A stretch of DNA of 64,000 nucleotides from Manihot esculenta. Its lineage: Eukaryota; Streptophyta; Magnoliopsida; Malpighiales; Euphorbiaceae. The notes under the pieces are model-generated. The model saw nothing but the letters and a program-made list of their open reading frames with translations. It did not search any database and was not told the origin of the DNA. A program made the position numbers and the translations under genes. Below, in pieces: positions 32,937-44,507 of this stretch; positions within the stretch are counted from its first letter, which is position 1; every line of letters begins with the position of its first letter. The stretch lies in assembly GCF_001659605.2 (NCBI RefSeq), contig NC_035169.2:14694263-14758262 (forward strand), written 5' to 3'.

Positions 32937-35900
32937 TCAGAAGAGGTGGGGGTACTGCTGGAGCATGGACTCCCGGGTCTCCCAAGTGCATTCTTCCAAA
33001 TTGTGGTGGTTCCAAAGGACTTTCACCATCGGGATTTCCTTGTTCCTCAACTTTCTGATCTGAGTGTCAAGAATCCGCACTGGCTGTTCAACATAAGTGA
33101 GATCCTCTTGGATCTCCACATCAGGCTCGCTAAGAACCTTGCCCGGATCTGACACGAACTTCCTCAACATGGAAACATGGAAAACCGGATGGATTCTCTC
33201 CATAGAAGCAGGCAAGTCCAGCTTGTACGATACATTCCCAATCCTTTGCAGGACTTCAAAGGGTCCAATGTACCGCGGAGCTAGCTTACCCTTCTTACCA
33301 AATCGAACCACCCCTTTCATCGGAGACGCCTTGAGCAATACTAGATCCCCCTCCTGAAACTCTACCTGTTTCCTGCGGATGTCTGCATAACTTTTCTGCC
33401 TGCTGGTGGCAGTCTTTATCCTTTCTCTGATAATGGGCACCACCCTGCTGGTGATCTCAACAAGCTCAGGCCCTGCTAAGGACCTCTCTCCAACCTCTTC
33501 CCAGCAAACGGGTGACCTGCACTTCCTCCCATACAAAGCTTCATATGGAGCCATCCCTATGCTAGCATGATAGCTGTTATTGTAGGAAAACTCCACCAAA
33601 GGTAGATGTTGCTTCCAAGAACCGCCAAAATCTAGCACACACATTCTGAGCATATCTTCTATGGTCTGGATGGTCCTCTCTGACTGTCCGTCTGTCTGTG
33701 GATGGAAGGCGGTGCTAAAATCCAACCTAGTACCCATAGCACTCTGCAGACTCCGCCAAAACCTGGAGGTAAACTGGGGCCCTCTATCTGACACTATAGA
33801 TACCGGGACCCCATGTAGTCTGACAATCTCCTCAACATACACCTGCGCTAACTTATCCACAGAGTAGTTGCTCCTAACTGGAATGAAGTGAGCAGATTTG
33901 GTGAGTCTGTCCACAATCACCCATATGGAGTCTAGTCTGTTGGATGTTGCCGGTAACCCCACTACAAAGTCCATAGCTATGTTCTCCCATTTCCATTCTG
34001 GAATAGGTAGCGGGTTAAGCATTCCAGCCGGCTTCTGATGTTCCAGCTTCACCCTCTGACATATTTCGCAGGCTGACACAAATTGTGCCACTTCCCTCTT
34101 CATAGCTGGCCACCAATAAACCTTCTTTAGATCTTGATACATCTTGGTGGCTCCAGGGTGAATGCTGTATCTTGCATTATGAGCCTCTCTCATAATGTCT
34201 CCTTTAAGCCCGATGTCATCTGGTACACATAGTCTGTTCCCATAGCGGAGGATCCCCTTATCATCGAATCTGAACTCACTATCTTCGCCTGACTGAACAG
34301 TCCTGGCAATCTTCACTAACTCTGGGTCCTCGTGCTGTTTCTGAGCCACCTGCTCCAGAAACACGGGGGTTACTTTCATCTGTGCAATCAAAGCACCTGT
34401 ACCAGACAACTCCATCTGTAGACCCTCCTCAATGAGCTTATAAAATTCCTTCACCACCGGTCTCCTCTCTGCCGTGATGTGGGATAGACTGCCAAGTGAT
34501 TTCCGGCTTAAGGCATCAGCTACTACATTAGCCTTACCCGGATGGTACTGTATCTTACAATCATAGTCACTGAGCAGTTCTACCCATCTCCTCTGCCTCA
34601 AGTTCAAATCTCTCTGACTCAAGATGTGCTGCAGGCTCTTATGATCTGTGAAGATCTCACATTTTACCCCATAGAGGTAATGCCTCCACATCTTGAGGGC
34701 AAAGATAACTGCTGCCATCTCCAGATCGTGTGTGGGGTAATTCATCTCATGCCTCTTTAGCTGTCTAGAAGCATAAGCGATCACCCTACCATTCTGCATC
34801 AACACACAACCCAAGCCTACTCTGGATGCATCACAGAATACTGTGAAGTCCTCATTGCTGGTTGGCAGAGCTAACACTGGTGCTGAAGTCAACCTCTTCT
34901 TGAGCTCCTCAAAGCTTTCTTCACATCGATCGGTCCACTCGAACCTCTGATTCTTTCTGGTCAATCTGGTTAAAGGAGCTGCAATTTTGGAGAAGTCCTG
35001 TACGAACCTCCTGTAATAACCAGCCAAACCCAAGAAACTTCTGATCTCTGTCACTGAGGTGGGTCTGGGCCAGTTAGTCACAGCCTCTACTTTCTTGGGG
35101 TCTACCTCTATTCCATTCTCTGACACTATATGCCCCAAGAATGATATGCTCCTTAACCAGAACTCACACTTGGAGAACTTGGCATACAAGCCATGTTCCC
35201 TCAAGGTCTGCAAAACTATCCTTAGATGATGGGCATGCTCCTCTGCATTCCTGGAATACACTAGGATATCATCTATGAAGACAATAACGAAGTGATCCAG
35301 GTATGGTCTGAATATTCTGTTCATGAGGTCCATGAATGCTGCAGGGGCATTGGTTAACCCAAACGGCATTACAAGGAACTCATAGTGCCCATATCTGGTC
35401 CTGAAGGCCGTCTTTGGCACGTCCTCCTCTCTGATTCTCAACTGATGGTACCCGGATCTCAGATCTATTTTGGAGAAACAACCCGCTCCTGCTAGCTGGT
35501 CGAATAGATCGTCGATCCTTGGCAATGGGTACTTATTCTTGATGGTGACTTTGTTCAACTGCCTGTAGTCGATACAAAGCCTGAGGGATCCATCCTTTTT
35601 CTTCACAAAGAGTACTGGAGCACCCCAAGGTGAGGTACTCGGTCGGATGAAACCCTTGTCTACCAGTTCCTGCAACTGTTCTTTTAACTCTTTCATCTCG
35701 GCTGGTGCCATCCTGTAGGGAGGGGTAGAGATCGGTCTGGTACCAGGCATTAACTCAATTTCGAACTCTATCTCCCTAGCAGGTGGTAACCCTGGCAGCT
35801 CGTCTGGGAAAACATCTAAGAACTCACTCACCACAGGCACTGAGGCGGGCTCTCTAACTTGACTATCCAACTCCCTCACATGAGCTAGAAACCCCTGACA

Positions 35901-37928
35901 TCCCCTCCTAAGCAACCTACGAGCCTGAAGAGCTGAAATTAGACCTCTAGGTGTACCCCTCTTGTCTCCTCTGAAGACAACCTCTGACCCATCCTGACGT
36001 CTGAACTTAACTACTTTGTCCCTGCAGTCCAAGGTAGCACCATGGGTAGATAGCCAATCCATCCCTAGAATGACGTCAAAGTCTGTCAAATCTAGAACCA
36101 CAAGGTCGGCGGACAAGCATCTTCCCTCTATAAAAACTGGACTACACTGGCAGACTGACTCTGCAACTGACGGGTCACACTTGGGTCCACTGACCCATAG
36201 GGGACACTCTAACTCAGAGACCATCAATCCTAACCTCTGAACGGCTCTCGGTGCAATAAAAGAGTGAGATGCACCCGGGTCCATTAATGCATACACATCA
36301 GAACACCCAATGATGAGATTACCTGACACCACGGTGTTGGATGTGTTAGCCTCCTGCTGCGTCATGGTGAAGATCCTGGCTGGAGCTGATGGACCTTCAC
36401 CTCTGAATCCTGCTGAGGAAGAAGCTGACCCTCTCCCTCTGCCTCTGCCACTGGCCTGTGTAGCAGCTGGAGCTACTGGCTGTGCCACACTTCCTGAAGC
36501 TGTCTGCTGTGTCTGTGCCGTAGGAACTGCTTTAGGACATTGCCATGACATATGCCCCTCTTGCCCACATCTGTAGCAGGTCGTTGTCCCAAACCGGCAT
36601 AAACCCCTGTGTGGCCTACCACACTTCGCACAAGCTGCATTATCTGCCCCAGAACTAGAACCACTGCCAAATCCCAGACTAGACTTGACCTTGTTCCAGA
36701 ACTTATTCTTCTTACCCTTGGGCTTACCCCATCTCTTACTGCCTGAAGCTGCTGCACTCAAGGTAGAGGGATCTAACCTTCCCCCACCCGGAGTTTTAGA
36801 ACTAGAAGCTTGTGCCACTGTCTGTTTGACTGTCCCCTGAACGATGGCACTAGCCTCCATTCTCCTAGCCATGTCTACTATGGCGTGAAAACTCTCTCTA
36901 TCTGCTGACTGTACCAAGGAGGAATACCTGGGATGGAGCTTCATGATATACCTCCTCGACTTCTTCTGGTCTGTGCTAAGGTCTTGCCCAGCAAAAGGCA
37001 GCAACTCCATAAACCTGTCAGTATATTCGTCTACACTCATGTCATCGGTTTGCCTCAACTGCTCGAATTCTATCATCTTTAATTCCCTTGAACTATCAGG
37101 GAAAGCCCATCCTGCAAATTCATTAGCGAACTCTTCCCACGATAGGCTATCCACCCTCGGCTTCACATAGTTTTTGAACCACTCACGGGCCTTTTTGCAT
37201 TTCAAGGTGAAACCAGCCATCTGAATGGCTCTACTATCATCAGCTCCGATCTCCTCTGTGATCGTCTTGACCTTCTCCAAATATACGAACGGGTCATCAC
37301 CTGACTCAAACTGGGGAGCACCCAACTTCATGTAATCTGTCATTTTAGCCTTACTTCCCCCAGATGAGCTAGGCTGAGGTATCTGGGTATCTGGGCATGT
37401 AGGTGCTGGTGGTGGTGGAGGTACAGCATCCCCCGGAGTGGGGTTTGCTGGATTTGGATAGTATGGTGGAGGTGGGTACACTGGGTACTGTGGATATGGT
37501 GGGTAGTATGGTGGGTATGGCATCTGTGTGGGGTAGGGGTTAAAACTAGGGTAATCCGATGTACCTCCCATCGAATACCCGGGATTTTGGGTGTAGGGCG
37601 GATAGTGAGGTGGCTGAACAAATCCCGAGGCCTGAGTGCCTCCTTGGGATTCTCCCATACCCTCTTCTGACATACTGACGCCCAAACTGCCATCCCTCCT
37701 TTGATCAACATCCATCTGATCCCCCATATCCTCTGACATACCTCCCTGCACTGTTCCTCTGACTGATCTGCTTCTTCCCAGATCTAAAGACCTTCTAGGG
37801 TCTCTCACTGCTCGGTCCCTGTTGGACCTACTTGACATTGCCCTAGGCAATGTTGAAGGACGGGCATCAATGCCCTCGTCCCGAGGTGGTATTCCAGTCA
37901 ATCGTGCAGATCGACGGGTTCCTCTCAT
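32937..37928 (-). CDS. gag-pol: Element B intact Gag-Pol polyprotein, 1663 aa
   Basis: A single open frame from ATG 37926-37928 ([12 protein letters not shown]) to the stop at 32937-32939. N-terminal 200 residues are basic then Pro/Tyr-rich; Gag core about 230-350; knuckles [12 protein letters not shown] (433-444) and [14 protein letters not shown] (451-464); protease LMDPGAS with D550; RT about 765-930 with FIDDI 884-888; RNase H with D1033, E1070 and D1095; HHCC finger H1250, H1257, C1287, C1290; integrase D1320, D1381, E1417 (DD35E); GPF-like module near 1551-1560; chromodomain 1614-1663. No frameshift or stop separates Gag from Pol, so the ratio of products must be set by processing or turnover. 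The chromodomain is known in this family to bind heterochromatin marks and steer insertion. The start matches that of A, C and D. Confidence 0.97.
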   Translation of the reverse strand: MRGTRRSARLTGIPPRDEGIDARPSTLPRAMSSRSNRDRAVRDPRRSLDLGRSRSVRGTVQGGMSEDMGDQMDVDQRRDGSLGVSMSEEGMGESQGGTQASGFVQPPHYPPYTQNPGYSMGGTSDYPSFNPYPTQMPYPPYYPPYPQYPVYPPPPYYPNPANPTPGDAVPPPPPAPTCPDTQIPQPSSSGGSKAKMTDYMKLGAPQFESGDDPFVYLEKVKTITEEIGADDSRAIQMAGFTLKCKKAREWFKNYVKPRVDSLSWEEFANEFAGWAFPDSSRELKMIEFEQLRQTDDMSVDEYTDRFMELLPFAGQDLSTDQKKSRRYIMKLHPRYSSLVQSADRESFHAIVDMARRMEASAIVQGTVKQTVAQASSSKTPGGGRLDPSTLSAAASGSKRWGKPKGKKNKFWNKVKSSLGFGSGSSSGADNAACAKCGRPHRGLCRFGTTTCYRCGQEGHMSWQCPKAVPTAQTQQTASGSVAQPVAPAATQASGRGRGRGSASSSAGFRGEGPSAPARIFTMTQQEANTSNTVVSGNLIIGCSDVYALMDPGASHSFIAPRAVQRLGLMVSELECPLWVSGPKCDPSVAESVCQCSPVFIEGRCLSADLVVLDLTDFDVILGMDWLSTHGATLDCRDKVVKFRRQDGSEVVFRGDKRGTPRGLISALQARRLLRRGCQGFLAHVRELDSQVREPASVPVVSEFLDVFPDELPGLPPAREIEFEIELMPGTRPISTPPYRMAPAEMKELKEQLQELVDKGFIRPSTSPWGAPVLFVKKKDGSLRLCIDYRQLNKVTIKNKYPLPRIDDLFDQLAGAGCFSKIDLRSGYHQLRIREEDVPKTAFRTRYGHYEFLVMPFGLTNAPAAFMDLMNRIFRPYLDHFVIVFIDDILVYSRNAEEHAHHLRIVLQTLREHGLYAKFSKCEFWLRSISFLGHIVSENGIEVDPKKVEAVTNWPRPTSVTEIRSFLGLAGYYRRFVQDFSKIAAPLTRLTRKNQRFEWTDRCEESFEELKKRLTSAPVLALPTSNEDFTVFCDASRVGLGCVLMQNGRVIAYASRQLKRHEMNYPTHDLEMAAVIFALKMWRHYLYGVKCEIFTDHKSLQHILSQRDLNLRQRRWVELLSDYDCKIQYHPGKANVVADALSRKSLGSLSHITAERRPVVKEFYKLIEEGLQMELSGTGALIAQMKVTPVFLEQVAQKQHEDPELVKIARTVQSGEDSEFRFDDKGILRYGNRLCVPDDIGLKGDIMREAHNARYSIHPGATKMYQDLKKVYWWPAMKREVAQFVSACEICQRVKLEHQKPAGMLNPLPIPEWKWENIAMDFVVGLPATSNRLDSIWVIVDRLTKSAHFIPVRSNYSVDKLAQVYVEEIVRLHGVPVSIVSDRGPQFTSRFWRSLQSAMGTRLDFSTAFHPQTDGQSERTIQTIEDMLRMCVLDFGGSWKQHLPLVEFSYNNSYHASIGMAPYEALYGRKCRSPVCWEEVGERSLAGPELVEITSRVVPIIRERIKTATSRQKSYADIRRKQVEFQEGDLVLLKASPMKGVVRFGKKGKLAPRYIGPFEVLQRIGNVSYKLDLPASMERIHPVFHVSMLRKFVSDPGKVLSEPDVEIQEDLTYVEQPVRILDTQIRKLRNKEIPMVKVLWNHHNLEECTWETRESMLQQYPHLF

Positions 37929-38110
37929 CCTGTTTTCTGAGAAACAGTAAACATCACATAAACATTAGCATATCATCATGGCATATCATACAATCATAGC
38001 AAGACAGGACTCTACATCCTATCCTAGTGGACATGATTTTTGCCTATTGTGCTTGACCTTCTATAACTTCTATGAGCCCGACACTCTAGGTCCGACCATA
38101 TGAACCTAGG

Positions 38111-38122
38111 GCTCTGATACCA
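38111..38122 (-). promoter_or_regulatory. Primer-binding site of B
   Basis: Coding strand TGGTATCAGAGC, three bases inside the 5' LTR that starts at 38126; initiator tRNA-Met type. Confidence 0.92.
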
Positions 38123-38763
38123 CTCTGTAACGCCCCGGAAATCCGGACCGCTACCGGCGCTAGGATTCAGGTCGGCTTAAGGCCGCCGGAACCCGTAGCA
38201 AGCCTACATACATCCTGTTTACCTGTTTAATCCCATACATGATCAACAAACATACATAAGAATTAAAAACTTTTCTTTTTCTTCATTCACCAAACTCAAC
38301 CTGTACATACACTATATTCATCATATACATAAACATTAATCCCTCTGTGGGATTTCATCAAAGCCTCAATGGGCAATATATATCCTGTGTTGAGTTGGTT
38401 CACATATACATCATAAAATAAGATCATGTACATACCAAGGGATTAACATATACTATGGTCAAGCACAACTCTATCCTCAATAACATAACTACATAAACAT
38501 AACTGTTCAAAACTTTACATTACATTCTTATCATTTGTCATGTCCACATACTCTAGCTATTACATACATATGACTTTTCTCTTCTTTTCTTCTCTGTCAA
38601 ACCCGTACCTGCAAACCTGGGGTTAGGGGAGAGGGGTGAGCTAAAAGCCCAATGAGCAGAAACTAAAAACATTATATTAAAATTCATGCTTTCATGGAAT
38701 ACATCATATCACAAACAATTCACATCAAGGGTGAACCTGTCACCAATTAGTCCCAACATAGTC

Positions 38764-39043
38764 TCGTGCCAGGCCGTAGCATGGGGTCCTGGTCTTCCTG
38801 TCATAACATACATAAAGTCTCGTGCCAGGCCGTAGCATGGGGTCCTGGTCTTCCTGTCATAACATATATAAAGCCTCGTGCCAGGCCGTAGCATGGGGTC
38901 CTGGTCTTCCTGTCATAACATATATAAAGCCTCGTGCCAGGCCGTAGCATGGGGTCCTGGTCTTCCTGTCATAACATATATAAAGCCTCGTGCCAGGCCG
39001 TAGCATGGGGTCCTGGTCTTCCTGTTATATCATATATTAAGTC
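38764..39043. repeat. 56-bp minisatellite, five units, in B right LTR
   Basis: Units start at 38764, 38820, 38876, 38932 and 38988, with a truncated sixth at 39044. Same number and order as in the left LTR, as expected of LTRs copied from one template. Confidence 0.93.
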
Positions 39044-40128
39044 TCGTGGACTAATTGGATCATACAGCATTCACCCACAACCACAAAATAAAATGCAATG
39101 CGACATATTCGTGAACTAATGCAATCAGCCTATTACATGTCATCATGATGCATGAAACATGCTCAAAACATTTAATTGCTTGATTTAAAACATTAAGCTT
39201 GTTTCCACTCACCTCTGGCTAGCTCTGACCAGACACTGAAGCAGCTCACTCACTGCTGGGGTCCTCGGTTCCTCGGGTCCGAACCTACACAGGTGGACTC
39301 CAATGAGGGACCAAACATATATAAACACAACTCTAATATATCCCCCAAAAACCCCCTAAAACATCATGAAAACATCACAGAAAATATGCATGAAATGGCT
39401 GAACAGGGCACCTTCGGCGGCACCTTCGGCGGCCGAAAGCCCCAGACAGAGACGAAACTCAGCTAGGTTCGGCGGCACCTTCGGCGGCCGAAAGTGCCAG
39501 ACAGAGACGAAAGTCTCTTTTCGGGGGCACCTTCGGCAGCCGAAAGCTGCCTCCACAAGGGGGGTTCGGCGGCCGAAACTCCCTTCGGCTGCCGAACCTG
39601 GTTTCTGCCAAACGGCAGAAACTTGGTTCGAATGAACCTCCTGCCTCCCAAAACCATAAATCATGCATATTTCTCAACTAAAACACACATACAAGTTCCT
39701 AGGGGCCTCAAACATGCATATACCCCATCTACAACACTTCATTCACACACAAACAAGCTACATTGCTCAAAAATCACAACTTAAACCCATAAACCTACAC
39801 AAGAACTAAACATGCCTTTAATCCCCAAAGATCTTCATAAAACTTGTGTCAAGCATAAAAGAGTTCAAGATCGACCCTTACCTCTTGAAGATCGAGAGTA
39901 GAGGCGATCTAACTTGGAGTTGGAAGAGATTTAGCTCCTTGGGTCTCCAAGCTCAAAACTTGCTCAAAACTCGATTCAAAAGCTTAAAAACTTCAAAGCA
40001 AGATGAAAACTTGTTAAAACCATGAAAGATCTAGAGGGAACACTCAAGATCGAGGGAGGAACGGTGGAGACTCACCTTGGCCGACAATGGGAGAGAAAAA
40101 GCTCGCCCGTGCGGACCAAGGGGACCCT

Positions 40129-40134
40129 TTTATA
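40129..40134 (-). promoter_or_regulatory. TATA box of B 5' LTR
   Basis: TATAAA on the minus strand in the family context CCACTATAAAAGGGTCCC. It lies between palindrome cluster 1 (upstream, 40150-40318) and the leader. It is the likely promoter of the intact gag-pol frame. Confidence 0.8.
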
Positions 40135-40495
40135 GTGGCTGGCCAGGCCACGTTCGGGGGCCGAATGTGCCTCCGCATCCATGCAACGTTCGGCGGCCGA
40201 ACATAAGGTTCGGCGGCCGAACCTGCACTTCCCTCACTTAGACTTTCGGGGGCCTAACGTGCCTCCCAAAGTCCATGCATGTTCGGCGGCCGAAAGTGAG
40301 TTTCAGCGGCCGAACCTGGGTTTTTCCTTAAAGAATTTTCATGCAAAAACTTATTTAAAATCATACTTAAAACATTAAAATACATGAAAACATTTTATAA
40401 AAACATGCTTTTACCCTTCTAGAGGTTTCCGACACCCAAATTCCACCGGACGGTAGGAATTCCGATACCGGAGTCTAGCCGGGTATTACATTTAT

Positions 40496-40697
40496 GTTGA
40501 GTATAGTGCATGCACAGGTTGAGTTTGGTGTATGATAGAATGTATGAAAGAAAAGTTTTAATTTTTTTGTATTTTGTTGATCATGTATGGGATTAAACAG
40601 ATTTACAGGTTGCATGTCAGGCTTGCTACGGGTTCCGGCGGCCTTAAGCCGACCTGGATCCTAGCGCCGATAGCGGTCCGATTTTCGGGTCGTTAGA
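40496..40697 (+). repeat. Element A 3' LTR, segment 2
   Basis: The last 202 bp of A's 3' LTR after B's target duplication. It parallels 23219-23420 and ends GGGTCGTTAGA, one base off the usual TTACA end. A's right target copy CAAAC (40698-40702) follows. Confidence 0.92.
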
Positions 40698-40702
40698 CAA
40701 AC

Positions 40703-42124
40703 ATACATCCTGTATACCTGTTAAATCCCATACATGATCAAACATATACATAAAACATTAAACTTTTCCTTCGTTTACCAAGCTTAACCTGTGCATGCAT
40801 AACTCATAAGCATAAAACCCCACATTGGAGCCCTCATCAAATGCTCCAATGGGGCAACATATCATACATTAAGCTTGGTTTACATAAATATCAATAAATC
40901 ATTTTACAGATCATGTGCAAAAAGGGATTAACCAACATACTAGGGTCAAGCACAACTCTAAACCTCAATAAGCATCATTACATTACCATACTATACTTTA
41001 CATTACAATGTCTTTCTCATGTCCACAGCTAACTATTACATACAACATAACTTTACTCTTGTTGACTTCCTGATCTATCCCGTACCTGCAAACCTGGGGG
41101 ATTAAGGGAATGGGGTGAGCTACTAGAGTCCAGTGAGCAGAATAGTAAAAACATTATATTAAAGATTCATGCTTTCATGGAATACATCACATCACAGACA
41201 AATCACCTTAAGGATGAACTTGTCACCAATAGCCCTCTACATTTCCATTAGTGCCAGAACGTAGAATGGGTCCTGGTCTTTCTCTTACATAACATATCAT
41301 AACATTCAAAGGTGCCAGGGACGTAGAATGGGTCTTCCTAGACTTCCTCTTACATAGTGCCAGGGACGTAGAATGGGTCTTCCTGGACTTCCATACCGTA
41401 TCATCATCATATCATATCAAACCATACGAGGGCTAATGGATCACTCAATGTTCATCCACATCAACAACATAATATGCAATGCAACATATTCGTGAATTCT
41501 AATGCAAACAACCTAATATATCTCATGGCATTCATGATGCGTGAATCATGCTAAAACTTTCATTATTTGCTTTGAAATATAAAGAGTCATTCTACTCACC
41601 TCAGGCTAGCTCTGACAAGACACTGAAGCAGCTATCTCACTGTTGGGGTCCTCGGTTCCTCGGGTCCGAACCTACACAGGTGGATTCAAATGAGGGACCA
41701 AACATACATGAACATGACTCTAAACTATTCCCCAAAAACCCCCCAAAAACACCTTAAAACAATCATAGAAAACATGCAAAGGGAGGTTGAACGAGGCACT
41801 TTCGGAGGCAGGTTCGGCGGCCGAAAGTCCCTCTAGAGCCGAAACTCAGCCACTTTCGACGGCACCTTCGGCAGCTGAAAGTGGTTCCAGAGCCGAAACT
41901 CATGCATGTTCGGCGGCACCTTCGGCGGCCGAAACTCCCTTCCAGAGCTGAAAGTCCAACTTTCGGGGGCAGGGTTTGGCAGCCGAAAGCTTGCCTCCAC
42001 AGGAAGGTTCGGCGGCCGAAAGTCCTTCGGCTGCCAAACCTGAGTTCTTCCAAATGGCAGAACTCAGCCTCTTCATGCACAATTTGCCTCCCAAACCATT
42101 CAAACATGCATTTAGCTATTCTAC
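40703..42124 (-). repeat. Element C 3' LTR, segment 2
   Basis: Runs on from the 21122 break (ATACATCCTGTATACCTG...). It contains the minisatellite-type units GTGCCAGGGACGTAGAATGG (41250-41390), the exon-like block (41600-41690) and palindrome cluster 2 (41805-42045). D interrupts it after TCTAC (42120-42124). Confidence 0.9.
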
Positions 42125-44401
42125 TGTAACGACCCGAAAATCGGACCGCTATCGGCGCTAGGATCCAGATCGGCTTAAGGCAGCCGGAACCCGTAGCAAG
42201 CCTGACATAACCTGATAAACCTGTTTAATCCCATACATGATCAACAATCATACATAAAAATTTAAAACTTTTCTTTCATACATTCTATCATAGACCAAAC
42301 TCAACCTGTGCATGCACTGAACATAGTCATAATCATAAACTTGACCCCTCTGTGGGATCTCATCAATGCCCCCAGTGGGTGGCATAACATGTGTTGAGTT
42401 GGTTTACATAAGCATCATAAAACATCTAAGATCATGTATTAAAAGGGATAACAACATCCATAGGGTCAAGCACAATTTCTAATCCTTAATATCATTATAC
42501 ATAACATGACTATTCAACTTTACATCATCTTACAATTTATCATGTCCACTTTCTATCTATTACAAACACATGACTTTACTCTTCTCGACTTCTCTGACTA
42601 GCCCGTACCTGCAATCCTGGGGGATTAGGGAAAAGGGGTGAGCTACTAGAGCCCAGTGAGCAGAATAATAAAACATTTAAATTATATGATAACATGAAAT
42701 GCATCACATCACAGCTAATCACATCAAAGATAAATTTGTCACCAATAGTCCTCTACATGGTCCAACTGTGCCAGGGGCGTAGAATGGGTCTCACTGGTCT
42801 TTCTCTTACATAATCATAACATAGCATAACATAACATTCCAACTGTGCCAGAGGCGTAGAATGGGCCTCACTGGTCTTTCTCTTACATGGTGCCAGGGGC
42901 GTAGAATGGGCCTCACTAGTCTTCCATACCATATCATATCATATCATAACATAGGAGGACTAAAGGATCATTCAACATTCATCCGCATCATCAACATATA
43001 TTATGCAATGCAACATATTCGTGAGTTCTAATGCAAGCACCCTATTATATCTCATGGCATTCATGATGCGTGAATCATGCTAAAATTGGTTTATTTATTT
43101 AAAAGCATAAGAGTTATTCCACTCACCTCTAGCTGAAGCTCTACTGACTCAGAAGCAGCTGAACTCACTGCTGGGGTCCTCGGTTCCTCGGGTCCGAACC
43201 TACACAGGTGGACTCAAATGAGGGACTAAACAACTAGAACATAACTCTAAAAAATCCCCCAAAAACCCCCTAGAACATCATGAAACAATCATAGAAAATC
43301 ATGCAAAAGAGAGCTGGACAGGGCACTTTCGGCGGCAGGTTCGACGGCCGAAAGTCCCTCCAGAGCCGAAAGTCAGGCAGGTTCGGCGGCACCTTCGGCG
43401 GCCGAAACTCCCAGACAGAGGCGAAAGTCCTCTTTCGGGGGCAAGCTTCGGCAGCCGAAGGCTGCTTCCACAAGCATGTTCGGCGGCCGAAAGTTCCTTC
43501 GGCTGCCGAACCTGGTTTCTCCCTTAGTGGCAGAAACTCATCTCTCCTATGCATATACGCCTCCAAAACTTCCCAAACATGCATAAACCTATTCTACAAC
43601 ACACATACACAATCATACCAGCTCCTAGGGGCTTCAAACCATCCTAAGCCCCATCTACAACACATCAAACATGCATTGGCAAGCCACATTGTTCAAAAAC
43701 ACAACATAAACTCATAAACCTAACTATAAGCTAAACATGCATTCTACCCGTAGATCTTCATAAAACTTACTTAAAACATGCAATGAGCTTAAGATCAGCT
43801 CTTACCTCTTGAAGATCGAGAGAGAGACGACCTAATCTTGGAGATGGGAGGTTTTCAACTTCCTTGGGTCTCCAAGCTCAAAACTTGCTCAAAACATGAA
43901 AATCTTCAAAATAAGATGAAAACTTATGAAAATCGTGAAAGATTTGAAGGAAGAACTCAAAGATTGGTGAGGGACGGCGGAGAGCTCACCTTGGCCGAAA
44001 ATGGGGAGAAAAACTCGCCCATTTTAGCTAAGGGACCCTTTTATAGTCGCTGGCCAGGCCACGTTCGGGGGCCGAACGTGCCTCCGCATGCATGCCATGT
44101 TCGGCGGCCGAACTTGAGGTTCGGCGGCCGAACTTGGACTTCCCTCACTTATGCCTTCGGGGGCCTAAGGCACACTCGAAATGCCTGTATGTTCGGCGGC
44201 CGAACTTGAGGTTCGGCGGCCGAACCTGGGTTTTCCTCCAAGGTTATTTTCATACAAAAACTCATTTTCTTTCATGCTTAAAACATAAAACACATTAAAA
44301 CATTTTATGAAAACATGGTTTTACCCTTCTAGAGGTTTCCGACATCCGAGATTCCACCGGACGGTAGGAATTCCGATACCGGAGTCTAGCCAGGTATTAC
44401 A
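42125..44401 (-). repeat. Element D 3' LTR (left), 2277 bp
   Basis: Starts TGTAACGACCCGAAAATCGG, ends GCCAGGTATTACA. Has the empty target site of the foldback transposon at 42780-42788 (TAGAATGGG), palindrome cluster 2 at 43325-43525, a TATA box at 44040-44045 (minus) and cluster 1 at 44060-44225. Confidence 0.94.
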
Positions 44402-44507
44402 TTCTCCCCCCTTAAGAACATTCATCCCCGAATGTTCCTCAACTAGCACATAGCATGGCATACACATATCATACGCATAAAACACATGAAACATATAAGA
44501 ACTAACC

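Larger units (their letters stand above)
30473..40490 (-). mobile_element. Element B: complete, young chromovirus
   Basis: Minus-strand element of 10,018 bp with LTRs 30473-32825 and 38126-40490, primer site 38111-38122, polypurine tract 32826-32840 and one open gag-pol frame. Flanks are TTTAT at 30468-30472 and 40491-40495; the uninterrupted site is 23214-23218 in A's own 5' LTR. By eye the LTRs differ at about five bases plus one 12-bp unit (LTR lengths 2353 and 2365). All structural parts needed for autonomous movement are present. Confidence 0.96.
38126..40490 (-). repeat. Element B 5' LTR (right), 2365 bp
   Basis: Same as the left LTR except for about five substitutions and an extra CACCTTCGGCGG unit near 39409-39430. 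TATA box on the minus strand at 40129-40134, splice-donor-like site at 39881/39882, exon-like block 39213-39284, five 56-bp units at 38764-39043. Confidence 0.95.
21123..40697 (+). mobile_element. Element A: defective chromovirus in C's LTR, hosting B
   Basis: Plus-strand element with 5' LTR 21123-23420, primer site 23424-23435, broken gag-pol 23691-28360 and 3' LTR 28466-30472 plus 40496-40697. It is flanked by CAAAC at 21118-21122 and 40698-40702. It belongs to the same family as B, C and D. It cannot move itself because the integrase core is deleted. The 3' LTR has lost its first dozen bases and ends TTAGA instead of TTACA. Confidence 0.93.

Noticed and set aside
40698..42124. A separate solo LTR to the right of A
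   Set aside because: It lacks the first 81 bp of the LTR, which are found left of A at 21042-21122 with the matching CAAAC duplication, so it is the continuation of C's LTR.
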